Source: Gammaproteobacteria bacterium
GTDB taxonomy: Bacteria > Pseudomonadota > Gammaproteobacteria > JAJFJF01
Direction: 5' to 3'
DNA length: 64,000 nucleotides
NCBI GenBank assembly: GCA_021774255.1
Contig: JAJFJF010000024.1
Location: forward strand, 1 to 64,000
Positions 56,031 to 64,000 of this stretch are shown piece by piece. Below the pieces are notes generated by a model. That model was not told where the DNA came from. It ran no database searches and worked only from the letters and a program-made list of their open reading frames with translations. The stretch's first letter is position 1. Each line of letters begins with the position of its first letter. The position numbers and the translations under genes were made by a program.

Positions 56031-56469
56031 GGCCTATTGCCTTATGCGCTGTTGTGATCTCTGTGCTGCAAGCGATTTCACCGTCTACACTTGCTTCACC
56101 TTTAAATTTCCAAACATTGTGCTTTTTTCGCAGCATTTCAACTTTTAATTCTAAACAGTCACCTGGCACCACCACGCGTTTAAAGCGCGTATTATCGATG
56201 CCTGCAAAATAATAAATATTGTTCTGTTCTAGCAATGCTGGATCAGATTTAAGTGCCAAAATACCACTGGCTTGTGCGAGCGCTTCCGTCATCAACACAC
56301 CTGGCATCACAGGGTGACCAGGAAAGTGCCCCACAAAATAAGGCTCATTCATCGTGATATTTTTAACTGCGTGTATCGATTTATTCAGTTGAATATCGAT
56401 CACTTTATCGACCAACAAAAAAGGCGGCCGGTGCGGCAGCAGTTTTAATATTTCATGGATATCCATCAT
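56023..56469 (-). CDS. fabZ: 3-hydroxyacyl-ACP dehydratase FabZ
   Basis: Dehydrates 3-hydroxyacyl-ACP in fatty acid elongation and competes with LpxA/LpxD for the 3-hydroxyacyl pool. LLPHRPPFLLVD, the catalytic His in FVGHFPGHPVMPGVLMTEAL and Glu in the same motif are visible. Length 148. Packed tightly between lpxD and lpxA. Confidence 0.97.
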   Translation of the reverse strand: MMDIHEILKLLPHRPPFLLVDKVIDIQLNKSIHAVKNITMNEPYFVGHFPGHPVMPGVLMTEALAQASGILALKSDPALLEQNNIYYFAGIDNTRFKRVVVPGDCLELKVEMLRKKHNVWKFKGEASVDGEIACSTEITTAHKAIGHD

Positions 56470-56472
56470 TGC

Positions 56473-57516
56473 TTATCCTAACTCTTTAAAGACGTCGTTA
56501 ACTTTCTTTTCTAACGTTTGTAAACGCTTGGCTATCTGATCGAGATTACGTAGCCTCGCGGTATTTTTACGCCAAACAGCATAAGGCTGTACACTGGAAC
56601 CCGATGAATACACGCCTGGCTCATCAATACTATTCGACACAGCGGACGTTGCGGTGATGGTCACCCGATCCGTAATACTGATATGACCATTGATTGCGCA
56701 ATCACCTGCAATCAAACAATGCTGCCCAATTTTAGCACTGCCCGCAATACCGGTTTGGCCTGCAATGGCAGTATGGGCGCCAATACTCACATTGTGCCCT
56801 ACTTGGATCTGATTATCCAGCTTCACGCCTTCATGGATCACCGTGTCGTCTAATGCACCGCGGTCAATGGTGGTGTTTGCACCGATTTCCACATCATTGG
56901 CAATACGCACACCGCCTAACTGCGGCACTTTCATCCAGCGGCCCTTATCATTGGCCAAACCAAAACCATCACTGCCCACCACCACGCCGCTATGCAAAAT
57001 AACCCGCTCGCCTAATGTGACCTTATGATAAAGCGTCACATTGGCATACAGCCGTGAGCCTGCACCGATATGGGTATCATCACCAATCACACAGCCCGGG
57101 CCAATATACACATTTTCATCACAGCGCACACGCTTACCTAATACACAATTCGCACTGATGCTGGCAGAAGGATGCAACTCGCAAGAAGGATCAACCACGG
57201 CAGTCGCATGCGTGCCCGCTGTCATTTCTAATTGACTGGCAAATAAGCTCGCGACCTTTGCAAAACCCAAGTATGGGTTTTCCATTAGCAACGCATTGCC
57301 TTCATAATCTTTTACATTACTGGGGGCTAAAATAACAATGGCGGCTTTCGTTTCTTTCAGGAACGGACGATAACGCGGATTATCTAAAAAACTGATTTGA
57401 TCAGCGGTCGCTTTATCCAGCGGTGCAATGCCGGTGACCTGACAATCTGCATCACCACGATACTCTACCTGCAAATGTTCAGCTAACGCTGCGAGGGTGT
57501 AACGCTTTTCTGTCAT
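56473..57516 (-). CDS. lpxD: UDP-3-O-(3-hydroxyacyl)glucosamine N-acyltransferase
   Basis: Third step of lipid A synthesis. The N-terminal uridine-binding domain includes QISFLDNPRYRPFL; the hexapeptide beta-helix includes the catalytic His in IQVGHNVSIGAH; a C-terminal helix (LRNLDQIAKRLQTLEKKV) closes the trimer. Length 347. Confidence 0.97.
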   Translation of the reverse strand: MTEKRYTLAALAEHLQVEYRGDADCQVTGIAPLDKATADQISFLDNPRYRPFLKETKAAIVILAPSNVKDYEGNALLMENPYLGFAKVASLFASQLEMTAGTHATAVVDPSCELHPSASISANCVLGKRVRCDENVYIGPGCVIGDDTHIGAGSRLYANVTLYHKVTLGERVILHSGVVVGSDGFGLANDKGRWMKVPQLGGVRIANDVEIGANTTIDRGALDDTVIHEGVKLDNQIQVGHNVSIGAHTAIAGQTGIAGSAKIGQHCLIAGDCAINGHISITDRVTITATSAVSNSIDEPGVYSSGSSVQPYAVWRKNTARLRNLDQIAKRLQTLEKKVNDVFKELG

Positions 57517-57525
57517 AACTTATTT

Positions 57526-58041
57526 TTACTTCTTTTTCTTTTTTAATTTTTCGATAACCAACGGAGTGACATCCAATTTTTCATCCGCAATATACGGTAC
57601 CGCATCTCGATGGATAATCATATCCAATTTTTCGGCTTGCGCGACCGCCTCCACTTCATAACCGATAATTTCTAACAAGGCCTGTGTTTCTTCATTTTGG
57701 CGACGCATCGTGTCTTCGCGGAATGATTCCTGTAATGAGATGAATTCAGCTTGTTTGGTCATGATCTCTTGCTGTAATGCTTGGCGTGCACTTTCGCTCA
57801 TTACGGCACTGTCTCGCGTCAGCTTTTCACTTTCTGCCTGTAGTTCCTCTTGCAACGCTCTGAGTTTTTCCTCGCGCCCTCCAAATTCGGCCAAAATTTT
57901 ATCGCGGATTTCTGCCGCATAAGGTGACTGTTGCAACACCTCTGGCAAATTAATCACACCAATTTTTATGCCATCATCTGCGAGTGCGTGAACACTGCCG
58001 AGAAAAGTAAGCGCCCATAATGCCATGCCTATTTTTTTCAT
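57526..58041 (-). CDS. skp: Periplasmic chaperone Skp/OmpH
   Basis: Holds unfolded outer membrane proteins on their way to BAM. A signal peptide (MKKIGMALWALTFLGSVHA) is followed by IKIGVINLPEVLQQSPYA, a long coiled coil (about 45-120) and a short beta end. The ATG at 58041 has GAGGA upstream and gives the proper signal peptide; a longer frame does not. Directly downstream of bamA. Confidence 0.93.
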   Translation of the reverse strand: MKKIGMALWALTFLGSVHALADDGIKIGVINLPEVLQQSPYAAEIRDKILAEFGGREEKLRALQEELQAESEKLTRDSAVMSESARQALQQEIMTKQAEFISLQESFREDTMRRQNEETQALLEIIGYEVEAVAQAEKLDMIIHRDAVPYIADEKLDVTPLVIEKLKKKKK

Positions 58042-58071
58042 TATATTTTCCTCGCTTCTATAAAAGCTCAA

Positions 58072-60360
58072 TTAAAACTCTGCACCAATTCTAAACTGGA
58101 ATACTTGTGTTTCGTCTTCTGAGTAGTCTGTCAGTGTTTTCGCCACACTGAATGCAAGCGGCCCAAGAGGGGAGACCCAAATAAGGCCCACACCGGTTGA
58201 ATAACGCAGTTTGCCTAAATCAACACTGTCTTGCGTATTATACACGTTACCCACATCCAGAAATACCGAGGTGCGCACAGAGTCAAGTTCAAACAAAAAT
58301 AGCACTTTCGGCATAATCACTTCGACCGTACCCACCATTCTGAGGTTGCCCCCTAAGGCATTATCATTTTCATCTCTTGGCCCCAACGTATTATCACGGA
58401 AACCCCGCACAGAGTTTACCCCCCCTGCATAATAATTTTGGAAGAACGGCAAGCCATCGGTGTCGAGATACCCATCGCCAAACGCAATATTACTTTTCAC
58501 ATGGAAAATATATTCTTTTGGCAACGGCACATACCAATGGATCAGTGAGCTAATTTTATAATATTCCAATGAGGCATACGGAATGGTCACTTCGGGGCCA
58601 ATCGAAAAAGAAAAACCTTTGCGCGGGAAGAGGTAGCGGTCTAAATTATAATAACGCCAGTTGGCGCTCAAGGTCACGATATTAAAGTCAGACCCTTCAT
58701 CATCAATAAAATCAGTGATCTCTTGCGCGGCGTCTGAACCTAAATTAATACTGGTGTGTTCAAATTTATAACCGAACCCGAACCGGTTATTTTCATTCAC
58801 AGGCACACTGTAGTTAACCGCCCCCCCGTACAGATCGGTTGTATAATCACTGACGTTCAATTCTTCGGCATCAATTTTGCGGAAAAACAAAGTCACACCA
58901 CGGCTCACGCCATCCATCGTGAAATACGGATTATTATAAGACAGCACATAATTAGTGTAGGCCTTACTGTAATCAAACGAGAATTGCACTCGTCGGCCTG
59001 AGCCTAAAAAGTTAGGTTGCACCACGCCGGCATTAAACAATAAGCCATCAAGCTGTGAGAAACCTAAGCCCCCGGTGACCGTGCCCGATGCTTCTTCTTC
59101 TACTTCAATATTCACATCCACTAAGTCAGGCGACCCTGGCACCCGTACCGTATCGACCGCCACGTAACGGAAAAAGCCTGTGCGGTTTAAGTTTGTACGC
59201 GTTTGATTGACTTTGCTGGTGTCTAACCACGCCCCTTCCATTTGGCGTGTTTCTTGTCGCAGCACTTCATCATTGGTGCGCGTATTGCCTGAAAAATTAA
59301 TACGTCGCACATAAACACGATTGCCTGGCTCGATGGCATACGTCAGGCTCACTGTTTTGTTTTCGTCATCAATCTCTGTCAGCGGGTTGACGACGGCAAA
59401 GGCATACCCCTCATAACCCAAGCGATCTTCAATGGCGTTCACGCCGCGGGTCACTAAACGCCGCGAAAACAATTCCCCCACAGGTAAATTAACCAGCGCG
59501 TAAAGCTCTTCTTCCGACAAGGTTAAATCACCCAGAAATTTCACATCCGTTAAAATGTATTGGTCCCCTTCGTCGATATTAATCGTGACGTAAATATCTT
59601 CTTTATCGGGGGTAATCGACACTTGCGTCGATTCGATATCAAAACGAATATAACCGCGATCTAAGTAATATGAACGCAAAGTTTCTAAGTCGCCGGTTAA
59701 TTTTTGACTCGAGTACTGCCCTTTGCGTGTAATAAACGACAAGATATTAGGCGTGGTGGATTCAAACCCTTTGGTGATCTCTTTGCCAGAATAGCTTTCG
59801 TTACCAATCACATTGACGTCACGAATTTTAGCCACCTTGCCTTCAAAGATTTCAATTTGCACATCCACACGATTACGTGACTTCGGTGTCACGGTGGCAT
59901 CAACATCCACACCGTATTTACCGTGTGCAAAATATTGCATCTTTAATTCTTGCTCAACTTTATCTAATAGAGAAGGATCAAACGACTCACCTTCAGCCAG
60001 CCCCGCTACTTTGAGCCCTTCTAATAACTCTTTTTCTTTAATGTCTTTATTGCCTGACACACCCACTCGTGCGATGGCAGGACGCTCGATCACATCAATA
60101 ATTAAATCATTACCCTCACGTGCGACCGTAATATCTGTAAAAAAACCCGTGTGATAAAGTGCTTTGATAATATGCGGGGTTTCAGATTCATCAAACACAC
60201 TGCCCTCTTGCACAGGCAAATACGTGTAGACGGTTCCCACAGCAATACGTTGTAAACCCTCCACGCGGATTGTTTCAATGGTGAAGGTATCCGCATGTGC
60301 CGCCTGCGATAGACACAGTAGCCACACAGCAGCAGAAAGAAATTTGTTTAACCACTTCAT
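58072..60360 (-). CDS. bamA: Outer membrane protein assembly factor BamA
   Basis: Central subunit of the BAM complex. A signal peptide (ending QAAHA), five POTRA domains (about 25-425, for example IRVEGLQRIAVGTV, KVAKIRDVNVIGNESY, RVYVRRINFSGNTRTNDEVLRQE), and a 16-stranded barrel (about 430-762) with the conserved VRGFRDNTLGPRD loop in strand region L6 and a C-terminal Phe. Length 762 is usual. Confidence 0.97.
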   Translation of the reverse strand: MKWLNKFLSAAVWLLCLSQAAHADTFTIETIRVEGLQRIAVGTVYTYLPVQEGSVFDESETPHIIKALYHTGFFTDITVAREGNDLIIDVIERPAIARVGVSGNKDIKEKELLEGLKVAGLAEGESFDPSLLDKVEQELKMQYFAHGKYGVDVDATVTPKSRNRVDVQIEIFEGKVAKIRDVNVIGNESYSGKEITKGFESTTPNILSFITRKGQYSSQKLTGDLETLRSYYLDRGYIRFDIESTQVSITPDKEDIYVTINIDEGDQYILTDVKFLGDLTLSEEELYALVNLPVGELFSRRLVTRGVNAIEDRLGYEGYAFAVVNPLTEIDDENKTVSLTYAIEPGNRVYVRRINFSGNTRTNDEVLRQETRQMEGAWLDTSKVNQTRTNLNRTGFFRYVAVDTVRVPGSPDLVDVNIEVEEEASGTVTGGLGFSQLDGLLFNAGVVQPNFLGSGRRVQFSFDYSKAYTNYVLSYNNPYFTMDGVSRGVTLFFRKIDAEELNVSDYTTDLYGGAVNYSVPVNENNRFGFGYKFEHTSINLGSDAAQEITDFIDDEGSDFNIVTLSANWRYYNLDRYLFPRKGFSFSIGPEVTIPYASLEYYKISSLIHWYVPLPKEYIFHVKSNIAFGDGYLDTDGLPFFQNYYAGGVNSVRGFRDNTLGPRDENDNALGGNLRMVGTVEVIMPKVLFLFELDSVRTSVFLDVGNVYNTQDSVDLGKLRYSTGVGLIWVSPLGPLAFSVAKTLTDYSEDETQVFQFRIGAEF

Positions 60361-60409
60361 AAATTAAATGACAACAAAAATGTTATAACCTGCGCGCGCT
60401 CCAATAGGA

Positions 60410-61768
60410 TCAAAAGCGCGCAATGTCATTGTAAAAAGCAAATACCATTAGCACGAGTAAGAGGAATAAACCGACGCGCATCCCCGCTGCTTGTGCTGCC
60501 TCAGATAAAGGCTTGCCTCGCACAGCCTCAATCACATAATAAAGAAAATGCCCGCCATCCAACACGGGAATGGGGAGCATATTAATAATACCAAGACTGA
60601 TACTAATCAGCGCTAAAAAGCCCAAATAATAACTTAACCCCACGCGGGCGGTTTCACCGGCGCCTTTGGCAATACTGATAGGCCCACTCAAATTGCGCAC
60701 CGACACTTGGCCAAATACCATTTTACCTAAAGTTCGTAAGCTGAGCACGGTCACCGCGCCAGTTTCTTTGATGCCGGCCACGAATGCCTTAATCGGCCCA
60801 TAGCGCTGCTCGCGCCACAAATCCGCTGGCCACTCCCAAGGCTCAGGCCTGACGCCAATAAAACCATACACGGCGTCATCTTCCCCTTCTACTGCGCTCG
60901 GTGTGACGATTAAATCTATTATTTCCTCACCACGAAGCAGCGTCATGCTGATTTCTTGTTCCGGCTGCAGCTGTACGGCGGCCACCAAGGCAAACCAATC
61001 GTGGATGGGCTCACCCTCCACGGCCAGCACTTCATCGCCCGCTTGCAAACCCGCCTGGTAGGCGGGATCGCCCAGCGTGACTTCGCCAATCTTCGCGGGG
61101 ATCACTGGGCGGTATAATTCAAATCCAAGTGTGCCAATGAGATCCGGACTCGCGGGATCCACTTCCCAGGTGCTTAAATCCAGTATACGCTGCTGCTGCG
61201 CTTCACTGCCCTGTTCTTGTACCGTGACGGGCAAACTGCCCTTTTCACCAAGACGCGAAATGAGCTCAAAATTGACATCTTGCCAAGAGTTTGTCGTTCT
61301 ACCGCCCACCGCAACGATTTCATGGCCCGCCTGTAAGCCAGCACGTTCAGCAATGGAACCCGGCAGCACCCCGCCCAAGACCGGCGCAATCGCCATAAAA
61401 CCAATCATATACATCAGCCAATAGGCGACGACAGCAAATAGCATATTAAAGAACGGACCCGCGCAGACGATCAGCATGCGTCGCCCCACCGATTGGCGAT
61501 TAAAGGCAAAAGGCAGATCGTTTGCTGCCACCTCGCCTTCGCGCTCATCCAGCATTTTGACATAACCACCCAAAGGAATGGCAGCGACCACAAATTCCGT
61601 GCCCGCTTTGGAGCGGACGCCCCATAACGGCTTACCAAAGCCAATTGAGAAGCGCAGTACTTTGACGCCCAAGCGACGCGCGACCCAAAAATGGCCAAAC
61701 TCATGCACAGCGATCAGGAGGCTAAGACCAATTATAAAGGCGAAAAGTGATATTAAAACCGTACTCAT
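60410..61768 (-). CDS. rseP: Site-2 intramembrane metalloprotease RseP
   Basis: Zinc protease that cleaves anti-sigma factors and signal peptide remnants in the inner membrane. HEFGHFWVARRLGV gives the zinc site, NMLPIPVLDGGHF the third ligand, and two PDZ domains lie between (about 125-195 and 215-300). I chose the ATG at 61768 (MSTVLISLFAFIIG), giving 452 residues, the usual length; a longer frame to 61813 is less likely. It is first in the rseP-bamA-skp-lpx block; uppS-cdsA-dxr, which often precede it, are not here. Confidence 0.95.
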   Translation of the reverse strand: MSTVLISLFAFIIGLSLLIAVHEFGHFWVARRLGVKVLRFSIGFGKPLWGVRSKAGTEFVVAAIPLGGYVKMLDEREGEVAANDLPFAFNRQSVGRRMLIVCAGPFFNMLFAVVAYWLMYMIGFMAIAPVLGGVLPGSIAERAGLQAGHEIVAVGGRTTNSWQDVNFELISRLGEKGSLPVTVQEQGSEAQQQRILDLSTWEVDPASPDLIGTLGFELYRPVIPAKIGEVTLGDPAYQAGLQAGDEVLAVEGEPIHDWFALVAAVQLQPEQEISMTLLRGEEIIDLIVTPSAVEGEDDAVYGFIGVRPEPWEWPADLWREQRYGPIKAFVAGIKETGAVTVLSLRTLGKMVFGQVSVRNLSGPISIAKGAGETARVGLSYYLGFLALISISLGIINMLPIPVLDGGHFLYYVIEAVRGKPLSEAAQAAGMRVGLFLLLVLMVFAFYNDIARF

Positions 61769-61940
61769 GGGACCTAATGAATGCGTTAAAGCGAAAGCGT
61801 TAAATGATAACACGCTTGGATTGGCTCTGCTGCGCTATTAGATTGGGTTAGCAGGAATAGTAATAGTTAGTTAAATTTCAAATATTATTAGACCAACACG
61901 CTGTGGTATCCTCTAACAAACACAACAACAGGAACAAAAA

Positions 61941-62408
61941 ATGACAACGGCCACCCTGCAAAAAAAAGTCCCCGCCTTTTCTGCACCCGCCACGGGCGAT
62001 CAAACACTGAGCCTAAAAGATTTTAAAGGCAAACGCTTGGTGTTGTATTTTTATCCCAAAGACAGCACCCCCGGCTGCACACAAGAAGGCAAAGATTTTC
62101 GTGATAACTACACTACATTTCAGAAACTCAATACTGAAATTTTGGGTGTCTCGCGCGATACAATTAAGTCACATGAAAATTTTAAAGCCAAAAAAGAATT
62201 CCCTTTTGAGTTGCTCTCCGACACCGATGAAACGCTGTGTAACATTTTTGATGTGGTCAGACCTAAAAATATGTTTGGCAAGCTTGTGCGCGGTATTGAG
62301 CGCAGCACTTTTTTAATCGATGAAAAAGGCGTGCTACGTGAGCAGTGGCGTAAAGTAAAAGTCAAAAACCATGTTGAAGAGGTGTTGGCCGCCGTGAAGG
62401 CACTTTAG
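61941..62408 (+). CDS. bcp: Thioredoxin-dependent peroxiredoxin, BCP type
   Basis: Reduces peroxides. The peroxidatic Cys is in DSTPGCTQEGKDFRD; the resolving Cys found five residues later in E. coli BCP is replaced (here Gly-Lys), so it would work as a 1-Cys type or use another Cys (TLCNIF, near residue 95). FYPKDSTPGCT and RSTFLIDEKG are family landmarks. Length 155. Divergent from rseP with AT-rich DNA between. Confidence 0.93.
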   Translation: MTTATLQKKVPAFSAPATGDQTLSLKDFKGKRLVLYFYPKDSTPGCTQEGKDFRDNYTTFQKLNTEILGVSRDTIKSHENFKAKKEFPFELLSDTDETLCNIFDVVRPKNMFGKLVRGIERSTFLIDEKGVLREQWRKVKVKNHVEEVLAAVKAL

Positions 62409-62450
62409 TAAAATCACTCACATTGCTAGTCAGCACAGCATAACTGTGTG

Positions 62451-62768
62451 TTATGCAGTTGCAGCGATTTGAAGATCATACACACCCAATACAGACTTGA
62501 CTCTAGGCTTCATAAAGTATGTGTAAATCTCAGCATAAGTGCGCGCTACTTCCTCAAACTCAAGCAATGGCATCTTCGCTAAAATACTTTCAACAAATGC
62601 AGCACGAAGTAGCCGAGTGCCTACCTTTTTTGTCATATGCACCCCCGATAACAATTCTGATGCTGTCACGGCTGCTATAAACGCATCCTCATACTTAGAG
62701 AAAACACTCAGTGCCTCAAAATCTAGGCGTCCATTTTCGACATCGAAAAATATATTGCTGTCGATCAC
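62451..62768 (-). pseudogene. Truncated PIN-domain (VapC-like) toxin
   Basis: The 105-residue frame has IDSNIFFDVENGRLDFEAL with the first acidic residue, VTASELLSGV with the second, and YDLQIAATA, after which VapC proteins normally continue for about 25 residues with the last acidic residues. Here a stop follows at once. The GTG start is preceded by an in-frame stop and no intact antitoxin gene is visible upstream. Probably a decayed toxin gene. Confidence 0.7.
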
Positions 62769-62958
62769 TCATCCCATGGGCAGCGCTCATTTCCGCTACG
62801 CAAGAGTGACTATTTTTACAAGCTGATCAACTTGCTTCGTGTTCAAGCTTCACGCTGATTTTGCGGCTTTGTTAAAAAAATTTTAGTTTATTTTTACTTA
62901 TAAATCAATATATCATATAAATATGGTCAATTTTTAAGCATCTGAACTGACACCACAA

Positions 62959-62989
62959 AAACTTCCCCCTCCCTGTTACCCTATATCTC
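62959..62989 (+). promoter_or_regulatory. GTTAC-class promoter motif, site 7
   Basis: AAACTTCC, eight bases, GTTACCCTATATCTC. The GTTAC is 122 bases before the GLUG gene start at 63097. The remainder of the 328-bp gap 62769-63096 is AT-rich without a gene. Confidence 0.6.
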
Positions 62990-63096
62990 CAGACAAGCAA
63001 CCCTAAATATCGATAGGGTTTTCTTGTTTTTTCTTTCTAAATTACTAACCAACTTTCTAGCGTTGAGTGATTTTAAAGCGTAAATAGTAAGCAAGG

Positions 63097-64000
63097 ATGG
63101 CGTCGAAGCTGTCTGCTCTATTAACTTTTGTGCTGCTTATTGCCTGCGCCTCGGCACAGACAATGATCACTACCTGCCAAGAGCTGCAGAATATGAATTT
63201 GGATTTGGCAGGGGATTATGCTCTTGCCAATGACATCGACTGCTCCGATACCGTTAGTTGGAATGGGGGGGCCGGGTTTGGGCCGGTGGGGGGTTCTTCC
63301 TCTCGTTTCACAGGGACACTTGATGGTAGCAATCATGTGATTTCTAGTCTGACAATTAACCGGCCAAGTACCGATTATGTTGGTTTGTTCGGGTACATGA
63401 GCAGTACTGCGGTAATAAACTCCTTAGGGATGCTAGCGGGGAGTATTTTAGGAAAGGGCAGGGTCGGCGGTCTGGTGGGCGAGAATTTTGGCAGCATCAG
63501 CAACAGCTACACCACCGGAAACGTAATGGGCTCAAACAGAGTCGGTGGCTTGGTGGGTAATAACGACGGCAGCATCAGCGGCAGTTATGCCGGGGGTAGC
63601 GTGACGGGCTCATCAAGCTACATAGGTGGCTTGGTGGGCTCCAATTACAAGCAAGGCGCCATCACTGACAGCTATGCCAGGGGCAGCGTGACAGGCTCAA
63701 GCAGCTTTGTTGGTGGCCTGGTAGGCGAGGACTTCGGCACCATCGATAACAGCTATGCCACCGGCAATGTAATGGGCTCAAGTAACAGCGTGGGTGGGCT
63801 GGTGGGCGCTCACTACCAGCGCCCCATTAGCAACAGTTATGCGACAGGCAGCGTGACGAGCGGAAGTACCAGCGTCGGTGGCCTGCTGGGCTACAATGGC
63901 GGTGGTGCCACCATTAGCAACAGCTATGCCACTGGCAGCGTCACTGGTTTAACCAGAGTTGGTGGCTTGGTAGGTAACAACTTCGATGGCATTTTCAGCC
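63097..64000 (+). CDS. GLUG-repeat secreted protein, 3' end outside window
   Basis: An open frame of 301 codons running off the window. A signal peptide (LLTFVLLIACASA, then QTMI) precedes the cap CQELQNM ... YALANDIDCSDTVSWNGGAGF, nearly the same as in the GLUG protein at 47886, and then at least eight GLUG repeats (VGGLVGxNxGxIsnSYatGsVtGS) of about 23-26 residues, visible in the DNA as near-tandem 69-78-bp repeats. The ATG at 63097 is preceded by in-frame stops. Whether it also ends in a membrane domain cannot be seen. Confidence 0.85.
   Translation, partial: MASKLSALLTFVLLIACASAQTMITTCQELQNMNLDLAGDYALANDIDCSDTVSWNGGAGFGPVGGSSSRFTGTLDGSNHVISSLTINRPSTDYVGLFGYMSSTAVINSLGMLAGSILGKGRVGGLVGENFGSISNSYTTGNVMGSNRVGGLVGNNDGSISGSYAGGSVTGSSSYIGGLVGSNYKQGAITDSYARGSVTGSSSFVGGLVGEDFGTIDNSYATGNVMGSSNSVGGLVGAHYQRPISNSYATGSVTSGSTSVGGLLGYNGGGATISNSYATGSVTGLTRVGGLVGNNFDGIFS

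Noticed and set aside
63401-64000. Regular 69-78-bp repeats resembling a CRISPR array
   Set aside because: The repeats are in frame and encode GLUG protein motifs; there are no unique spacers or conserved direct repeats of CRISPR size.

Overview
The window looks like the chromosome of a gammaproteobacterium, moderate in GC with AT-rich islands. The evidence is gene order: mrcA divergent from pilM-N-O/P-Q-aroK-aroB, rpoS followed by fdxA, and rseP-bamA-skp-lpxD-fabZ-lpxA-lpxB-rnhB are classic gammaproteobacterial blocks. Orphan membrane and secreted proteins, a long GLUG-repeat protein fused to a polytopic membrane domain, and AT-rich islands would fit a host-associated (for example Legionellales-like) lineage, but that placement is inference.

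Layout. 1-2.7 kb: queuosine genes queA and tgt, divergent around tRNA-Leu(CAA). 2.7-5.1 kb: secreted beta-helix repeat protein. 5.2-10.3 kb: aroB, aroK, pilQ, a fused pilO-pilP, pilN and a half-length pilM. 10.3-13.7 kb: a VgrG-like spike protein with a C-terminal alpha/beta hydrolase, wedged between pilM and mrcA. 13.9-19.5 kb: PBP1A, an outer membrane barrel, malate dehydrogenase and malic enzyme. 19.8-31.6 kb: orphan membrane protein, a three-gene glycolipid modification cluster, MMPL transporter, polyamine genes (deoxyhypusine-synthase-like, agmatinase, SpeD), hydrolase, ATP-grasp enzyme, an acireductone-dioxygenase-like protein lacking two metal ligands, and rpoS. 32-32.8 kb: fdxA and a VOC protein.

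32.8-38.6 kb is an accessory island: two paralogous small membrane proteins with duplicated leaders flank an AAA ATPase, followed by two orphan genes, one strikingly GC-rich. 38.6-45.8 kb: a Sel1/FimV-LysM lipoprotein, type II secretion genes gspH-I-J-K-L-M and a Bcr/CflA-type exporter. 45.8-53.5 kb is a second accessory island: a second AAA ATPase, a phage terminase remnant, the large GLUG protein and a transposase remnant. 53.5-61.8 kb is the lipid A/outer membrane assembly operon. 61.9-64 kb: bcp, a broken PIN toxin gene and a second GLUG gene running off the edge.

Two patterns stand out as possibly undescribed. First, a 31-bp promoter-like motif (AAACTTAC, eight bases, then GTTACnCcATATATA) with fixed internal spacing lies upstream of seven genes for orphan membrane or secreted proteins scattered over the window, suggesting one regulon. 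Second, both AAA ATPase genes carry iterated near-palindromes at exactly 32-bp spacing just before or over the start codon; the operator sequence differs between the paralogs but the geometry is the same.
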